This document shows, one piece after another, positions 8,826 through 14,958 of a stretch of DNA of 64,000 nucleotides. The DNA is from Mogibacterium sp. (GTDB lineage: Bacteria > Bacillota > Clostridia > Peptostreptococcales > Anaerovoracaceae). Below the pieces are notes generated by a model. The model was not told where the DNA came from. It did not search any database and worked only from the letters and a program-made list of their open reading frames with translations. Location of the stretch: positions 1-64,000 of the forward strand of contig JAFWHB010000033.1 in assembly GCA_017512145.1 (NCBI GenBank), given 5' to 3'. Position 1 is the stretch's first letter. Each line of letters begins with the position of its first letter. The position numbers were made by a program, and so were the translations under genes.

Positions 8826-10337
8826 TTACTGCTGCACCTGTTCGGCAGCACGCTTACCTTCTCTCTCTATGATCTTGCCAGCCTCATTGAACTTGTTGAC
8901 GATACCGCTTGAGAAGATATCTACATCCTCGTTCAAAGTGTTAGTGAAAGTTGCTTCGTAGTGGCCAGCCTTGACTGTGTCCTCAGCAGGCTCTGCCTCA
9001 CCTTCCTGATCAGCAGGCTCTACTGTGTCTGCTACGAATACTGCTTCCTGCTCTGCAGGTGCTCCTGTGTAGTTGCCGCCTGCATAAACCTCTTTGACCA
9101 CTACTTTGGCAAGGTTACGAGGCACATTCGTCGCAACGAGCTCTACCTGTGTCTTGTCGATAACTGCACTGACGTGATCTGTGTATACCGGCTCCTCTGA
9201 ACCTGCAGCGTAGCCCTTGATCTCGAAGACTGCTGTGATATTGGAGCCATCGCTGACCTTGGCCAGCTTAGGAGTGTTCTTGGTGATCCTGAGATCATAT
9301 CTCTCGCAAATGTTGGTGAGTGTTATGACCTTCTGATGTGTGTCGTTATTGACGTTCTCTGTTGTTGTGTAGTAGTAGTTGCTTGCTGTATCTGCATCCA
9401 TCAGCTCGACTGCTGTCCACGGATCTGCGACCTCATTAGTCTCCCAGGAGTAAGTCCAGCCGTTGAACTTGGATTCGAGAGTCTTCTCAGTAGTCTTGCC
9501 CTTCTTGTCTACAGTTGTGACTTTGGTCTTGTCTCCGTCTGCGGTGTAGGTCTCCTTGTCGATCTTCTCGTCGTTCTTGAAGACTACTTCGACCTGGTCG
9601 TTGCTGAAGGTGACCACTCTGTTGGTTGCTTTGCCGTAGTTGAGGTTGATAGTAACCGAAGCCGGCCTGAGTGCTTCCTTGCCGTCATCGTCCCATGCCT
9701 TGAGGACAGTGAAGTCTTTGACATCCTCTGTGCCGGTCTTGACCACAAGCACTGCATTGCCATTCAGAACCTGTACGAGCATCGGACGCGGGAAGTAGTA
9801 CTTGCTGTCGTTGGTGCCATCAGCGCCTTTGACCTTCTGTCTCGAGTCACTGGTCAGCAGGTAGAGTCCGTTCTCTACTCCGCTAAAGTTGAATGCGCCT
9901 CCTGTCAGGGTTGCTACTGCAGGGTTCTCGATGGACTCGACTGTGTAATCTCTCTCGTCAGCTGTTGCCTCGTAGTTGTTGATCCAGTCAGCCAAAGTCT
10001 TAGCCTGTGTGAGCCAGTCTTCTGTCCACTGTTTGTCACCTGCCTCGCCCTCTGCGTAGTCGTCACGCTGGATGCCGAGATCGATCTTGCCGTTGAAGTG
10101 CTCCTTCAGATCCGGGTTCAGCACGAGAATCGACTTTGTCTGGTCCTCGCTGCGGTCAAAGGTTCCGACTGAGTACAGCTTGAACTCTGTGGTACCTTCG
10201 AGCGTGACACCAGGATCGTAGGTGCCCGAGACGGTGTAGCTGCCCGCTGCATATGCCGGCAAAGCAAAGCCCGGCACCATCAGTGCCAATGCCAGCAGTA
10301 TGCCGCATATTCTCTTCCAGGTTGTGAATGTCTTCAT
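8826..10337 (-). CDS. Secreted Cna-B / pilin-like protein without sorting signal
   Basis: 503 residues. The signal peptide ends near AYA (30). The N-terminal half resembles pilin N-domains (EFKLYSVGTF; a later YFPRPMLVQV). A Cna-B-type module begins near FTVLKAWDDDGKEALRPASV, and a further beta domain begins near YDLRITKN. These families usually form intramolecular isopeptide bonds. The C-terminus ends in a charged helix-like stretch (EAGKIIEREGKRAAEQVQQ) with no LPXTG and no transmembrane segment. I see no sign of truncation. First gene of the operon, so probably the most abundant product. It may be a shaft subunit joined non-covalently, or by the sortase through an unrecognised motif. Confidence 0.75.
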   Translation of the reverse strand: MKTFTTWKRICGILLALALMVPGFALPAYAAGSYTVSGTYDPGVTLEGTTEFKLYSVGTFDRSEDQTKSILVLNPDLKEHFNGKIDLGIQRDDYAEGEAGDKQWTEDWLTQAKTLADWINNYEATADERDYTVESIENPAVATLTGGAFNFSGVENGLYLLTSDSRQKVKGADGTNDSKYYFPRPMLVQVLNGNAVLVVKTGTEDVKDFTVLKAWDDDGKEALRPASVTINLNYGKATNRVVTFSNDQVEVVFKNDEKIDKETYTADGDKTKVTTVDKKGKTTEKTLESKFNGWTYSWETNEVADPWTAVELMDADTASNYYYTTTENVNNDTHQKVITLTNICERYDLRITKNTPKLAKVSDGSNITAVFEIKGYAAGSEEPVYTDHVSAVIDKTQVELVATNVPRNLAKVVVKEVYAGGNYTGAPAEQEAVFVADTVEPADQEGEAEPAEDTVKAGHYEATFTNTLNEDVDIFSSGIVNKFNEAGKIIEREGKRAAEQVQQ

Positions 10338-10660
10338 ATTTATCTCCCTGTCTTGGTTGATTGGTTATTGGTATCTATGTGAGCCATATATGTATGTCTT
10401 GAGACTGGGGACATCCTCCATCTAATATATTGTAAGGATATACACATTGGCTGCATTTGACGTTTTTGACGAACTTATCTTATGCAAAAACGTCAATTTG
10501 TCTCTTCTTGTTAGCCCTTCGGTCTTCGGATTTGACGTTTTTGACAGCCTTGTCTCATGCAAAAACGTCAATTGGCCTCTTCTTGTTAGCCTTTCGGTCT
10601 TCGGATTTGACGTTTTTGACGCCCTTGTCTTATGCAAAAACGTCAATTGGCTTTGCCAAA
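10338..10660. other. Intergenic region between sortase and fibre operon
   Basis: 323 bases between the sortase stop and the Cna-B protein start. Most of it is the triple hairpin repeat annotated separately. The remainder (10338-10440) should contain the leader and ribosome site of the fibre operon. I could not identify a convincing promoter. Confidence 0.4.
10456..10655. repeat. Three tandem 75-bp units, each a 12-bp-stem hairpin
   Basis: Units start at 10456, 10531 and 10606, exactly 75 bases apart. Each contains TTGACGTTTTTG and, after 16 bases, its perfect complement CAAAAACGTCAA (10457-10468/10485-10496, 10532-10543/10560-10571, 10607-10618/10635-10646). The spacer between hairpins is also conserved. 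The array lies between the sortase and the fibre operon, where it could terminate, attenuate or protect the leftward transcript. Confidence 0.9.
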
Positions 10661-11554
10661 TCACTTGCTATCTGGTTTGCGTAGGCCGCGGCGCTCCATA
10701 TAGAGGCGCTTGATTGCGGCTGAGTCGTGCTTCTTTGCTCGTCTTGTACTGATGAGCAGGATTATCAGCAGGATGATTATTGCCGGGACTGCCAGTACCG
10801 GTGCAATGTAGACCGGCTCGATCTGGATGCCGTCCGCTGTGACATCTGCGTTACCCTGCGCATTTGGCACTCTGTGTCCTCTGACCAGCAGCCTGTGGGT
10901 GTTGATACCGTAAGGTGTGCAGGTGATGAGTGTACAGAGATCCTCGCCTTCTACTATCTGAAGCTCCGACAGATCCTCCGGCTCTACGATGCGGATCTGA
11001 TCGCATTCATAGGTCAAAGTTTCATTCAGGATCGTTATCGTCCATGTATCGCCTTCGCGGATTTTGTCAAGGTCTGTGAAAAGCCTTGCTGACGGAAGTC
11101 CACGGTGGCCGGATACTTGTGCGTGAGTGCTCTCGCCGCCTACCGGAAGCGATGTCGCCTCGAGGTGTCCGATCGCTATCTGGAGGACGTTCTCCTCAGT
11201 GCCGTGATAGATCGGGACGCGGATATGGAACTTTGGCACGCTGATGTAGCCCATGATGCCGGAGCCGTCGATGTTGAGCTCGCTCTCATACTCCGCCCTG
11301 TCGGCGTCAGACATCACGAAATGAAGTCCCCGCTCAGCGAGTCTTTCATTATATTTCCTCGCACTATCCAGGATCTTCTTGTAGTCTTCTTCGCTCATCT
11401 TGTCTACAGTCTCGCTGTAGCTCATGATGGCTCTGGATTGGTGGAACTGGTTCCAGTAGTTCGCGACCGATGGATATACAAGGAGCCCTATTCCTACCAG
11501 AAGCCCGATTACCATGACCCCTGACAGTAGATTCTTCCGTATCCAGTTGATCAT
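10661..11554 (-). CDS. Class C (pilus) sortase
   Basis: 297 residues. Transpeptidase that cleaves sorting signals of pilins and joins them into a covalent polymer on the outer membrane face. An N-terminal membrane helix (about 8-30) is followed by a helical linker and the beta-barrel core. The catalytic triad is visible: His150 in SGHRGLPSARLF, Cys212 in TLITCTPYG, and Arg221 in NTHRLLVRG. A second helix near 246-267 and a basic tail follow, as in class C enzymes. The usual N-terminal DPW/DPF lid motif is not evident. It lies between the backbone pilin and the Cna-B operon, so likely substrates are the LPGTG pilin (12283) and the LPMTG adhesin (14959). Confidence 0.93.
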   Translation of the reverse strand: MINWIRKNLLSGVMVIGLLVGIGLLVYPSVANYWNQFHQSRAIMSYSETVDKMSEEDYKKILDSARKYNERLAERGLHFVMSDADRAEYESELNIDGSGIMGYISVPKFHIRVPIYHGTEENVLQIAIGHLEATSLPVGGESTHAQVSGHRGLPSARLFTDLDKIREGDTWTITILNETLTYECDQIRIVEPEDLSELQIVEGEDLCTLITCTPYGINTHRLLVRGHRVPNAQGNADVTADGIQIEPVYIAPVLAVPAIIILLIILLISTRRAKKHDSAAIKRLYMERRGLRKPDSK

Positions 11555-11691
11555 CTGAATCGATCCTGTCTCCTATTATATGTATGTAGATGATTCTTGA
11601 TTTATAGTGGGTGCAGCAGTAGAAAAAACCGCATATTTCCACCAAATCGATGTGTGCTTTGTCTTGAAATGACACAGATTCACACAATTAG
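11555..11691. other. Upstream region of the class C sortase
   Basis: Non-coding DNA upstream of the leftward sortase. It borders the symmetric small-ORF locus at 11692-12058. No convincing leftward promoter was seen; the sortase may depend on read-through from the pilin gene or on a promoter I missed. Confidence 0.3.
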
Positions 11692-11720
11692 TTGGCGATT
11701 ATTGGCGATATTTTGCGATT
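11692..11720 (+). promoter_or_regulatory. Three 10-bp-phased TTGGCGAT repeats
   Basis: TTGGCGAT at 11692-11699 and 11702-11709 and TTTGCGAT at 11712-11719 recur every 10 bases, on one face of the helix. They lie directly upstream of the rightward promoter candidate. An inverted copy of the array lies at 12029-12058. This looks like a cooperative protein-binding site. Confidence 0.5.
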
Positions 11721-11748
11721 GAATTGAACTGAACAAATACGATAGTAT
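11719..11748 (+). promoter_or_regulatory. Candidate promoter of the 27-residue ORF
   Basis: TTGAAT (11719-11724), 18 bases, TAGTAT (11743-11748). A shifted alternative is TTGAAC with 16 bases to TATGGT. Transcription would start near 11755 and enter the ORF at 11830. Confidence 0.45.
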
Positions 11749-11829
11749 GGTCTTGCTCTTTACTGAGCATGAGGACACTGCATAAGCGCAGGCGGTTGGG
11801 TCTACTCCTTGCGAAAGGAGGTGAGTCCT

Positions 11830-11913
11830 ATGCCTATTACGGTAACAATACATGTATTGGGATTGACCATTACAGTTACTATAAAAAGCAACAACCGCCA
11901 CTCGGCCAAGTGA
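11830..11913 (+). CDS. 27-residue hydrophobic peptide, candidate type I toxin
   Basis: ATG at 11830, TGA at 11911. The peptide is short, Thr/Ile/Val-rich and alternating (MPITVTIHVLGLTITVTIKS) with the polar end NNRHSAK. The ribosome site AAAGGAGGTGA (11814-11824) is a perfect complement of the 16S 3' end, 5 bases before the ATG, which is hard to explain by chance. The last codons lie inside a hairpin (11890-11921) that also serves as terminator for a convergent RNA from a consensus promoter at 11992-12020. This is the geometry of type I toxin-antitoxin loci. I do not recognise the peptide family, and toxicity is inference. It is the only plus-strand protein gene in the window. Confidence 0.55.
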   Translation: MPITVTIHVLGLTITVTIKSNNRHSAK

Positions 11914-11985
11914 CGGTTGTTATAGCTTAATTAGTTATCACAATTGATACGAGACCAAACCGCTTGTTGCAGTGTCCTCTTAACT
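11876..11985 (-). ncRNA. Predicted antisense RNA of about 110 nt against the small ORF
   Basis: A transcript from the consensus promoter at 11992-12020 would start near 11985, run leftward through the inverted repeat and end at the hairpin with its U tract near 11880. It would overlap the 3' end of the small ORF mRNA by about 40 bases. No ORF with a ribosome site was seen in it. The RNA is inferred from promoter and terminator only. Confidence 0.45.
11890..11921. terminator. Bidirectional hairpin overlapping the small ORF end
   Basis: AACAACCG (11890-11897) pairs with CGGTTGTT (11914-11921), extended inward by CACT/AGTG past one mismatch. On the minus strand it is followed by GCTTTTTA, a good U tract. 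On the plus strand the tract is weak. It encodes the NNRHSAK end of the ORF in the sense direction. Confidence 0.65.
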
Positions 11986-11991
11986 ACCGTC

Positions 11992-12020
11992 ATTCTACCG
12001 TTATATTCAATTGTTGTCAA
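11992..12020 (-). promoter_or_regulatory. Consensus sigma-A promoter for the convergent RNA
   Basis: Read on the minus strand: TTGACA (12020-12015), exactly 17 bases, TAGAAT (11997-11992). This is the best promoter match I found in the window. It points left into the 3' end of the small ORF. Confidence 0.7.
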
Positions 12021-12028
12021 TGTTCCAC

Positions 12029-12058
12029 GAATCGCATTTTATCGCCAAAACACGCCAG
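12029..12058 (-). promoter_or_regulatory. Inverted copy of the 10-bp-phased GGCGAT array
   Basis: On the minus strand CTGGCGTG, TTGGCGAT and AATGCGAT recur every 10 bases, immediately upstream of the convergent promoter. This mirrors the array at 11692-11720, so both promoters probably share one regulator. Confidence 0.45.
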
Positions 12059-12282
12059 ATCGTCATGATCTTAAGTGTCTTGCATAAGCTCTCATGAACC
12101 TCCGGAAAACCGCTGGCTCTGCAGCAACTCTCCGCAGGTCATGAAAGCGCATTCTTGTCTGCCTGCGCGCTCCCGGCCCTAAGCACCCGGGAACCATGTA
12201 AGCTCTTACGAGCTTAGCCCCGGGCGGCCGACCGACTCAGGCCGCCCGAAGCATTAAGTCTTGTTTGATCAACTTCGATCAA
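12059..12282 (-). terminator. Structured 3' region of the backbone pilin gene
   Basis: Two strong hairpins follow the pilin stop. CGGGCGGCC/GGCCGCCCG at 12221-12248 is a 9-bp G/C stem with 10-base loop. TAAGCTC/GAGCTTA at 12199-12216 is a 7-bp stem with 4-base loop. Neither has a good U tract, so they may stabilise the mRNA end or lower read-through into the sortase. The rest (12059-12198) has no feature I can name. Confidence 0.5.
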
Positions 12283-13710
12283 TTATTTGTTCTGCATTCT
12301 CTTTCTGCTGATCAGAACAATTCCGCATCCAACTACGAGGAGTGAACCGAGAACGTAGAAGATAGTAGTACCGATACCACCGGTGCCAGGGAGAACAGTA
12401 CCCTGAGCGTTTTCGATTACAATCTTTCCATCAACAACGCTCTTTGCACCTTCCATTGAAACCGCTCCGGTATCTGAGATAGTTACAGTTACATCACCAT
12501 CAAGCAGGTTATATCCATCATTTGTCTTAACCTCTGTCAGCGTGTATGTACCAGCATCAAGTCCTACAAACTCAGCCTTACCGCCATTTGCTGTAACCAC
12601 CTTGTTATCATCTACCCAGATTGAGGAATTGTCAGTGCTTGCCTTGTACTGCTTGCCATTTGCATCCTTAAGTACGAATTCAACACCATCAAGCTTTATA
12701 GTATTATCTGCCTTGTCAACCTTCTCGATTTCAAACTTGTATGTATATACAGTAGTCTGTACTTCTTCGGTTGTCTGGTGCTGATACGTCATGGTTGCCT
12801 TATTTACATTGCCGGAACCTCCGACAACAGCATCAGAATCGATTCTAGCTCCGTAAGTTATTACAACATCTGCATTCTGACCGAGAGTTGCAACCTTAGC
12901 AGCCTTCAGAGTGATTGTAAGAACATCACCTGTGTAGTCTACTGTGAAATCTGTATCCTTTGTCCAGCCTTCAATTGCCGCATTGTCCATGTATGTCATT
13001 CCGGCTGGAAGGGTATCTGTGATTACGTAATCTGCATCAACACCATTGCTTGCAGGTGATCCAGGTGCATTGGCATTAGTACCTGTGTTTACTGTCAGTC
13101 TGAAGTTCATTGTCTGACCCATGTCGCCCTGTGCTGTTGCACTCCAAGTTGATGTTGAATCTTCCTGAACTTCCTTTTTCAGTGTAGGGATACTGTTCTT
13201 CTCATAGATTTTCTGCTCAGTATTATTCGTGTACAGAGCGCAGAGAGAACCAAGTGTAGTATCTACAAAGTAGTAACCATCTTCAGTTACTGTGATAGTT
13301 GTTCCAGTTCCAGCTACAGGAAGAGAAGCCTTCTTACCATCAAGGAATGCTGCAAATGCTGCTGCATCAAATGTATCCAAAGCTTTTACAATGTAAACAT
13401 TTGCATCAGATGCTGAAGGTGTAAATGTGAGACCCTGGACGGTATATACACCCTCAACAGCAGCTGTATCGCCAATAATAGCTGTCCAAACTGGATTGTC
13501 TGCTTTAGTGATTGTGTAGGATACTGGTGCTTCGCCAGTTGCTGGTTTGGTTCCAACAGATGCATCAAAGATCTTGTATGCAGTATAGGTTTCACCAGTT
13601 GCAGGATTTTCAACAGTAATCGTTCCACCTGCTGCGAATACGCTTGCGCTCATTGCCAGTACCATGATTGCGGACAGTACCAGAACGAGAACTTTGCTTA
13701 ATTTCTTCAT
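12283..13710 (-). CDS. LPGTG backbone pilin (isopeptide-forming fimbrial protein)
   Basis: 475 residues. The signal peptide ends near VFA (27). The N-domain begins with YTAYKIFDAS, a typical backbone-pilin start. The middle domain (about 160-310; MNFRLTVNTG and DYVITDTLPAGMTY) matches the isopeptide-forming fimbrial D2 type. The third domain is SpaA/Cna-B-like (FEIEKVDKAD ... AGTYTLTEVKT). The sorting signal LPGTG lies at 440-444, followed by a membrane helix and RKRMQNK. Ribosome site AAAGGAAGG precedes the ATG. Sequence after LPGTG is almost the same as after LPMTG in the 14959 adhesin, suggesting one sortase handles both. It has its own 300-base structured leader and the sortase follows downstream. 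Most likely the main shaft subunit. Confidence 0.93.
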   Translation of the reverse strand: MKKLSKVLVLVLSAIMVLAMSASVFAAGGTITVENPATGETYTAYKIFDASVGTKPATGEAPVSYTITKADNPVWTAIIGDTAAVEGVYTVQGLTFTPSASDANVYIVKALDTFDAAAFAAFLDGKKASLPVAGTGTTITVTEDGYYFVDTTLGSLCALYTNNTEQKIYEKNSIPTLKKEVQEDSTSTWSATAQGDMGQTMNFRLTVNTGTNANAPGSPASNGVDADYVITDTLPAGMTYMDNAAIEGWTKDTDFTVDYTGDVLTITLKAAKVATLGQNADVVITYGARIDSDAVVGGSGNVNKATMTYQHQTTEEVQTTVYTYKFEIEKVDKADNTIKLDGVEFVLKDANGKQYKASTDNSSIWVDDNKVVTANGGKAEFVGLDAGTYTLTEVKTNDGYNLLDGDVTVTISDTGAVSMEGAKSVVDGKIVIENAQGTVLPGTGGIGTTIFYVLGSLLVVGCGIVLISRKRMQNK

Positions 13711-13728
13711 GTTTGTCCTTCCTTTCTT

Positions 13729-14007
13729 GCCCTTCTGGGCTATGTTCTATGACCTGTCGGTCGTTTGATTGTGCCGGCTTGTGCCGACGGGTTGACCTTT
13801 CGGTCATAGTGTCTGCCCTGTAGGGCTGATTTTAGTGCCGCGTTTGCGGTTATGACTGCGAAGTTTTCCTCGCAGCGGGGAACCGCTTTGCCGCGGCGGT
13901 GCCTGTTCCTATTCTTTAAGCCCGGATCAGTGGGCGCTGCCGTGTACGGCCTAGGGTTCGTACGTACACATGCGTTGTTAGTAATTTATCTTCAATGGCT
14001 TTAGCCA
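13729..14007 (-). promoter_or_regulatory. Pilin mRNA leader: ten consecutive tetraloop hairpins
   Basis: The gap between the signal peptidase stop and the pilin start is filled with short stem-loops, ten of which have exactly four loop bases: 13729-13740, 13751-13762, 13773-13788, 13793-13806, 13815-13826, 13838-13849, 13857-13874, 13875-13886, 13939-13950 and 13996-14007. Stems are 4 to 7 bp. On the transcribed (minus) sense most loops are A-rich: AGAA, GACA, ACAA, GAAA, TACA, AAAC, AAAA, TACA, TAAA; one is TTCC. A further stem with 8-base loop lies at 13920-13935. This is probably an RNA-level element controlling stability or expression of the pilin message. Confidence 0.75.
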
Positions 14008-14014
14008 ATGAATA

Positions 14015-14638
14015 CTAGTGTATTGGCCCGATTCTGTTCAGTGGCCAGACTCGAAAAACGATTTTGCCGACAATCTGCTCTGAGGTTACGCATCCGACTG
14101 CGTAGTTCCTCGAGTCGACGGAGACGGACCTGTTGTCGCCGAGGACGAATATCCTCTCTTCCGGCACCTGATACGGGAAGTCGATGTCTGGTTCGCCAAA
14201 GCTCTTCTCATCGAGATACGGCTCTTCGATCAGCTCCTGATTGACGTAGACGTTGCCGTCAAGGTCGATGTCGACCCAGTCGCCGGAAGTCGCTATAACG
14301 CGTTTTACCAGAATGTTGTTGTTATAGTAGAAAGCGATTACGTCGCCAGTCTTGAAGCTTGAGTTCTTGACTGAAACGACCAGCTCTCCGGTGTGGAGTG
14401 TGTTGCTCATCGACTGGCCGTAGATCCTCAGAACAGGCAGGAACAGCATTGCGGTCAGTATTGCCAGAGCCGCTACGACTATCAGGATATTGGTCGTGCT
14501 GATGATCGATTTCCTGAGCCTGTCGAGATACGATACTCTGTCGTATGCAGCCTGTAACTCAGCTGTCGATGGGAGTTCGATCCGGCTGTTGCTGGCCATC
14601 TCGTCACTTGGAGCCTTGTTCTTTGCTTCGCTTCTCAT
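14015..14638 (-). CDS. lepB: Signal peptidase I (pilus-locus type)
   Basis: 207 residues. Membrane-bound serine protease that removes signal peptides of exported proteins. One N-terminal membrane helix (about 44-68) is followed by the S26 core: catalytic Ser76 in GQSMSNTL, catalytic Lys112 in LVKRVIA, and the conserved FVLGDNRSVSVDSR box near 165-178. The ATG has the site AGGAGGAGCT and lies inside the 3' end of the upstream coiled-coil gene (35-base overlap). The position between an LPMTG adhesin and the backbone pilin suggests a peptidase dedicated to pilus precursors, as in other sortase pilus islands. Confidence 0.93.
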   Translation of the reverse strand: MRSEAKNKAPSDEMASNSRIELPSTAELQAAYDRVSYLDRLRKSIISTTNILIVVAALAILTAMLFLPVLRIYGQSMSNTLHTGELVVSVKNSSFKTGDVIAFYYNNNILVKRVIATSGDWVDIDLDGNVYVNQELIEEPYLDEKSFGEPDIDFPYQVPEERIFVLGDNRSVSVDSRNYAVGCVTSEQIVGKIVFRVWPLNRIGPIH

Positions 14639-14921
14639 AGCTCCTCCTGATGTTATCGAGATAGATCCTTGCTGCCTCCTCGGCTTCTTTGAAAATGTTG
14701 GTTACAGCGAGGGAGGCCTCTGCAATGGAGCCGACTTTGCTGAGTTCGAACTCTCTGTTAGCAAGCTGTGCCTCGAGGTCAGTAACCTTCTCTCTCAGCT
14801 CATCGATCTCTTTGCTCTGAGCCAGCATGATCTCGAGAAGGTCTTTCTTCTTCATTTTGGCCAGATTGTACTCAGCTGCTTCTGTATTCAGTTGCTCATC
14901 AGCATGACGGTCCGCTTTCAT
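14604..14921 (-). CDS. Small coiled-coil protein of the pilus operon
   Basis: 105 residues, highly charged, with a predicted coiled coil from about 20 to 60 (KKKDLLEIMLAQSKEIDELREKV region) and a second helix at the C-terminus. There is no signal peptide or membrane segment, so it is probably cytoplasmic or membrane-peripheral. It is translationally coupled to lepB by overlap and starts 38 bases below the giant adhesin. Similar short coiled-coil genes occur in clostridial pilus loci, but I know no proven function. An assembly, chaperone or regulatory role is a guess. Confidence 0.75.
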   Translation of the reverse strand: MKADRHADEQLNTEAAEYNLAKMKKKDLLEIMLAQSKEIDELREKVTDLEAQLANREFELSKVGSIAEASLAVTNIFKEAEEAARIYLDNIRRSYEKRSKEQGSK

Positions 14922-14958
14922 TTCGTTGCCTTTCTTATTAGCTGATCGACTCTATAGC

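Larger units (their letters stand above)
11771..11979. repeat. Inverted repeat flanking the small ORF
   Basis: GAGGACACTGCA at 11771-11782 is the perfect complement of 11968-11979. CGGTTGGGTCT at 11793-11803 matches 11952-11962 inverted with one mismatch. As transcripts converge here, both RNAs would carry the same sequence near their 5' ends. A read-through RNA could form one long stem around the ORF. Confidence 0.85.

Noticed and set aside
9336..10172. Plus-strand frame of 278 codons antisense to the Cna-B protein
   Set aside because: Cys/Val-rich translation typical of the reverse of a Thr/Glu/Asp-rich gene, no ribosome site, and fully inside a well-supported gene.
10456..10655. Possible CRISPR array (regular 75-base repeats)
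   Set aside because: Only three units, spacers are conserved rather than unique, and no cas gene is in the window.
11771..11979. Possible MITE with terminal inverted repeats around the small ORF
   Set aside because: No target-site duplication was seen, and the symmetry extends outward through promoters and phased repeats, which fits a regulatory unit better.
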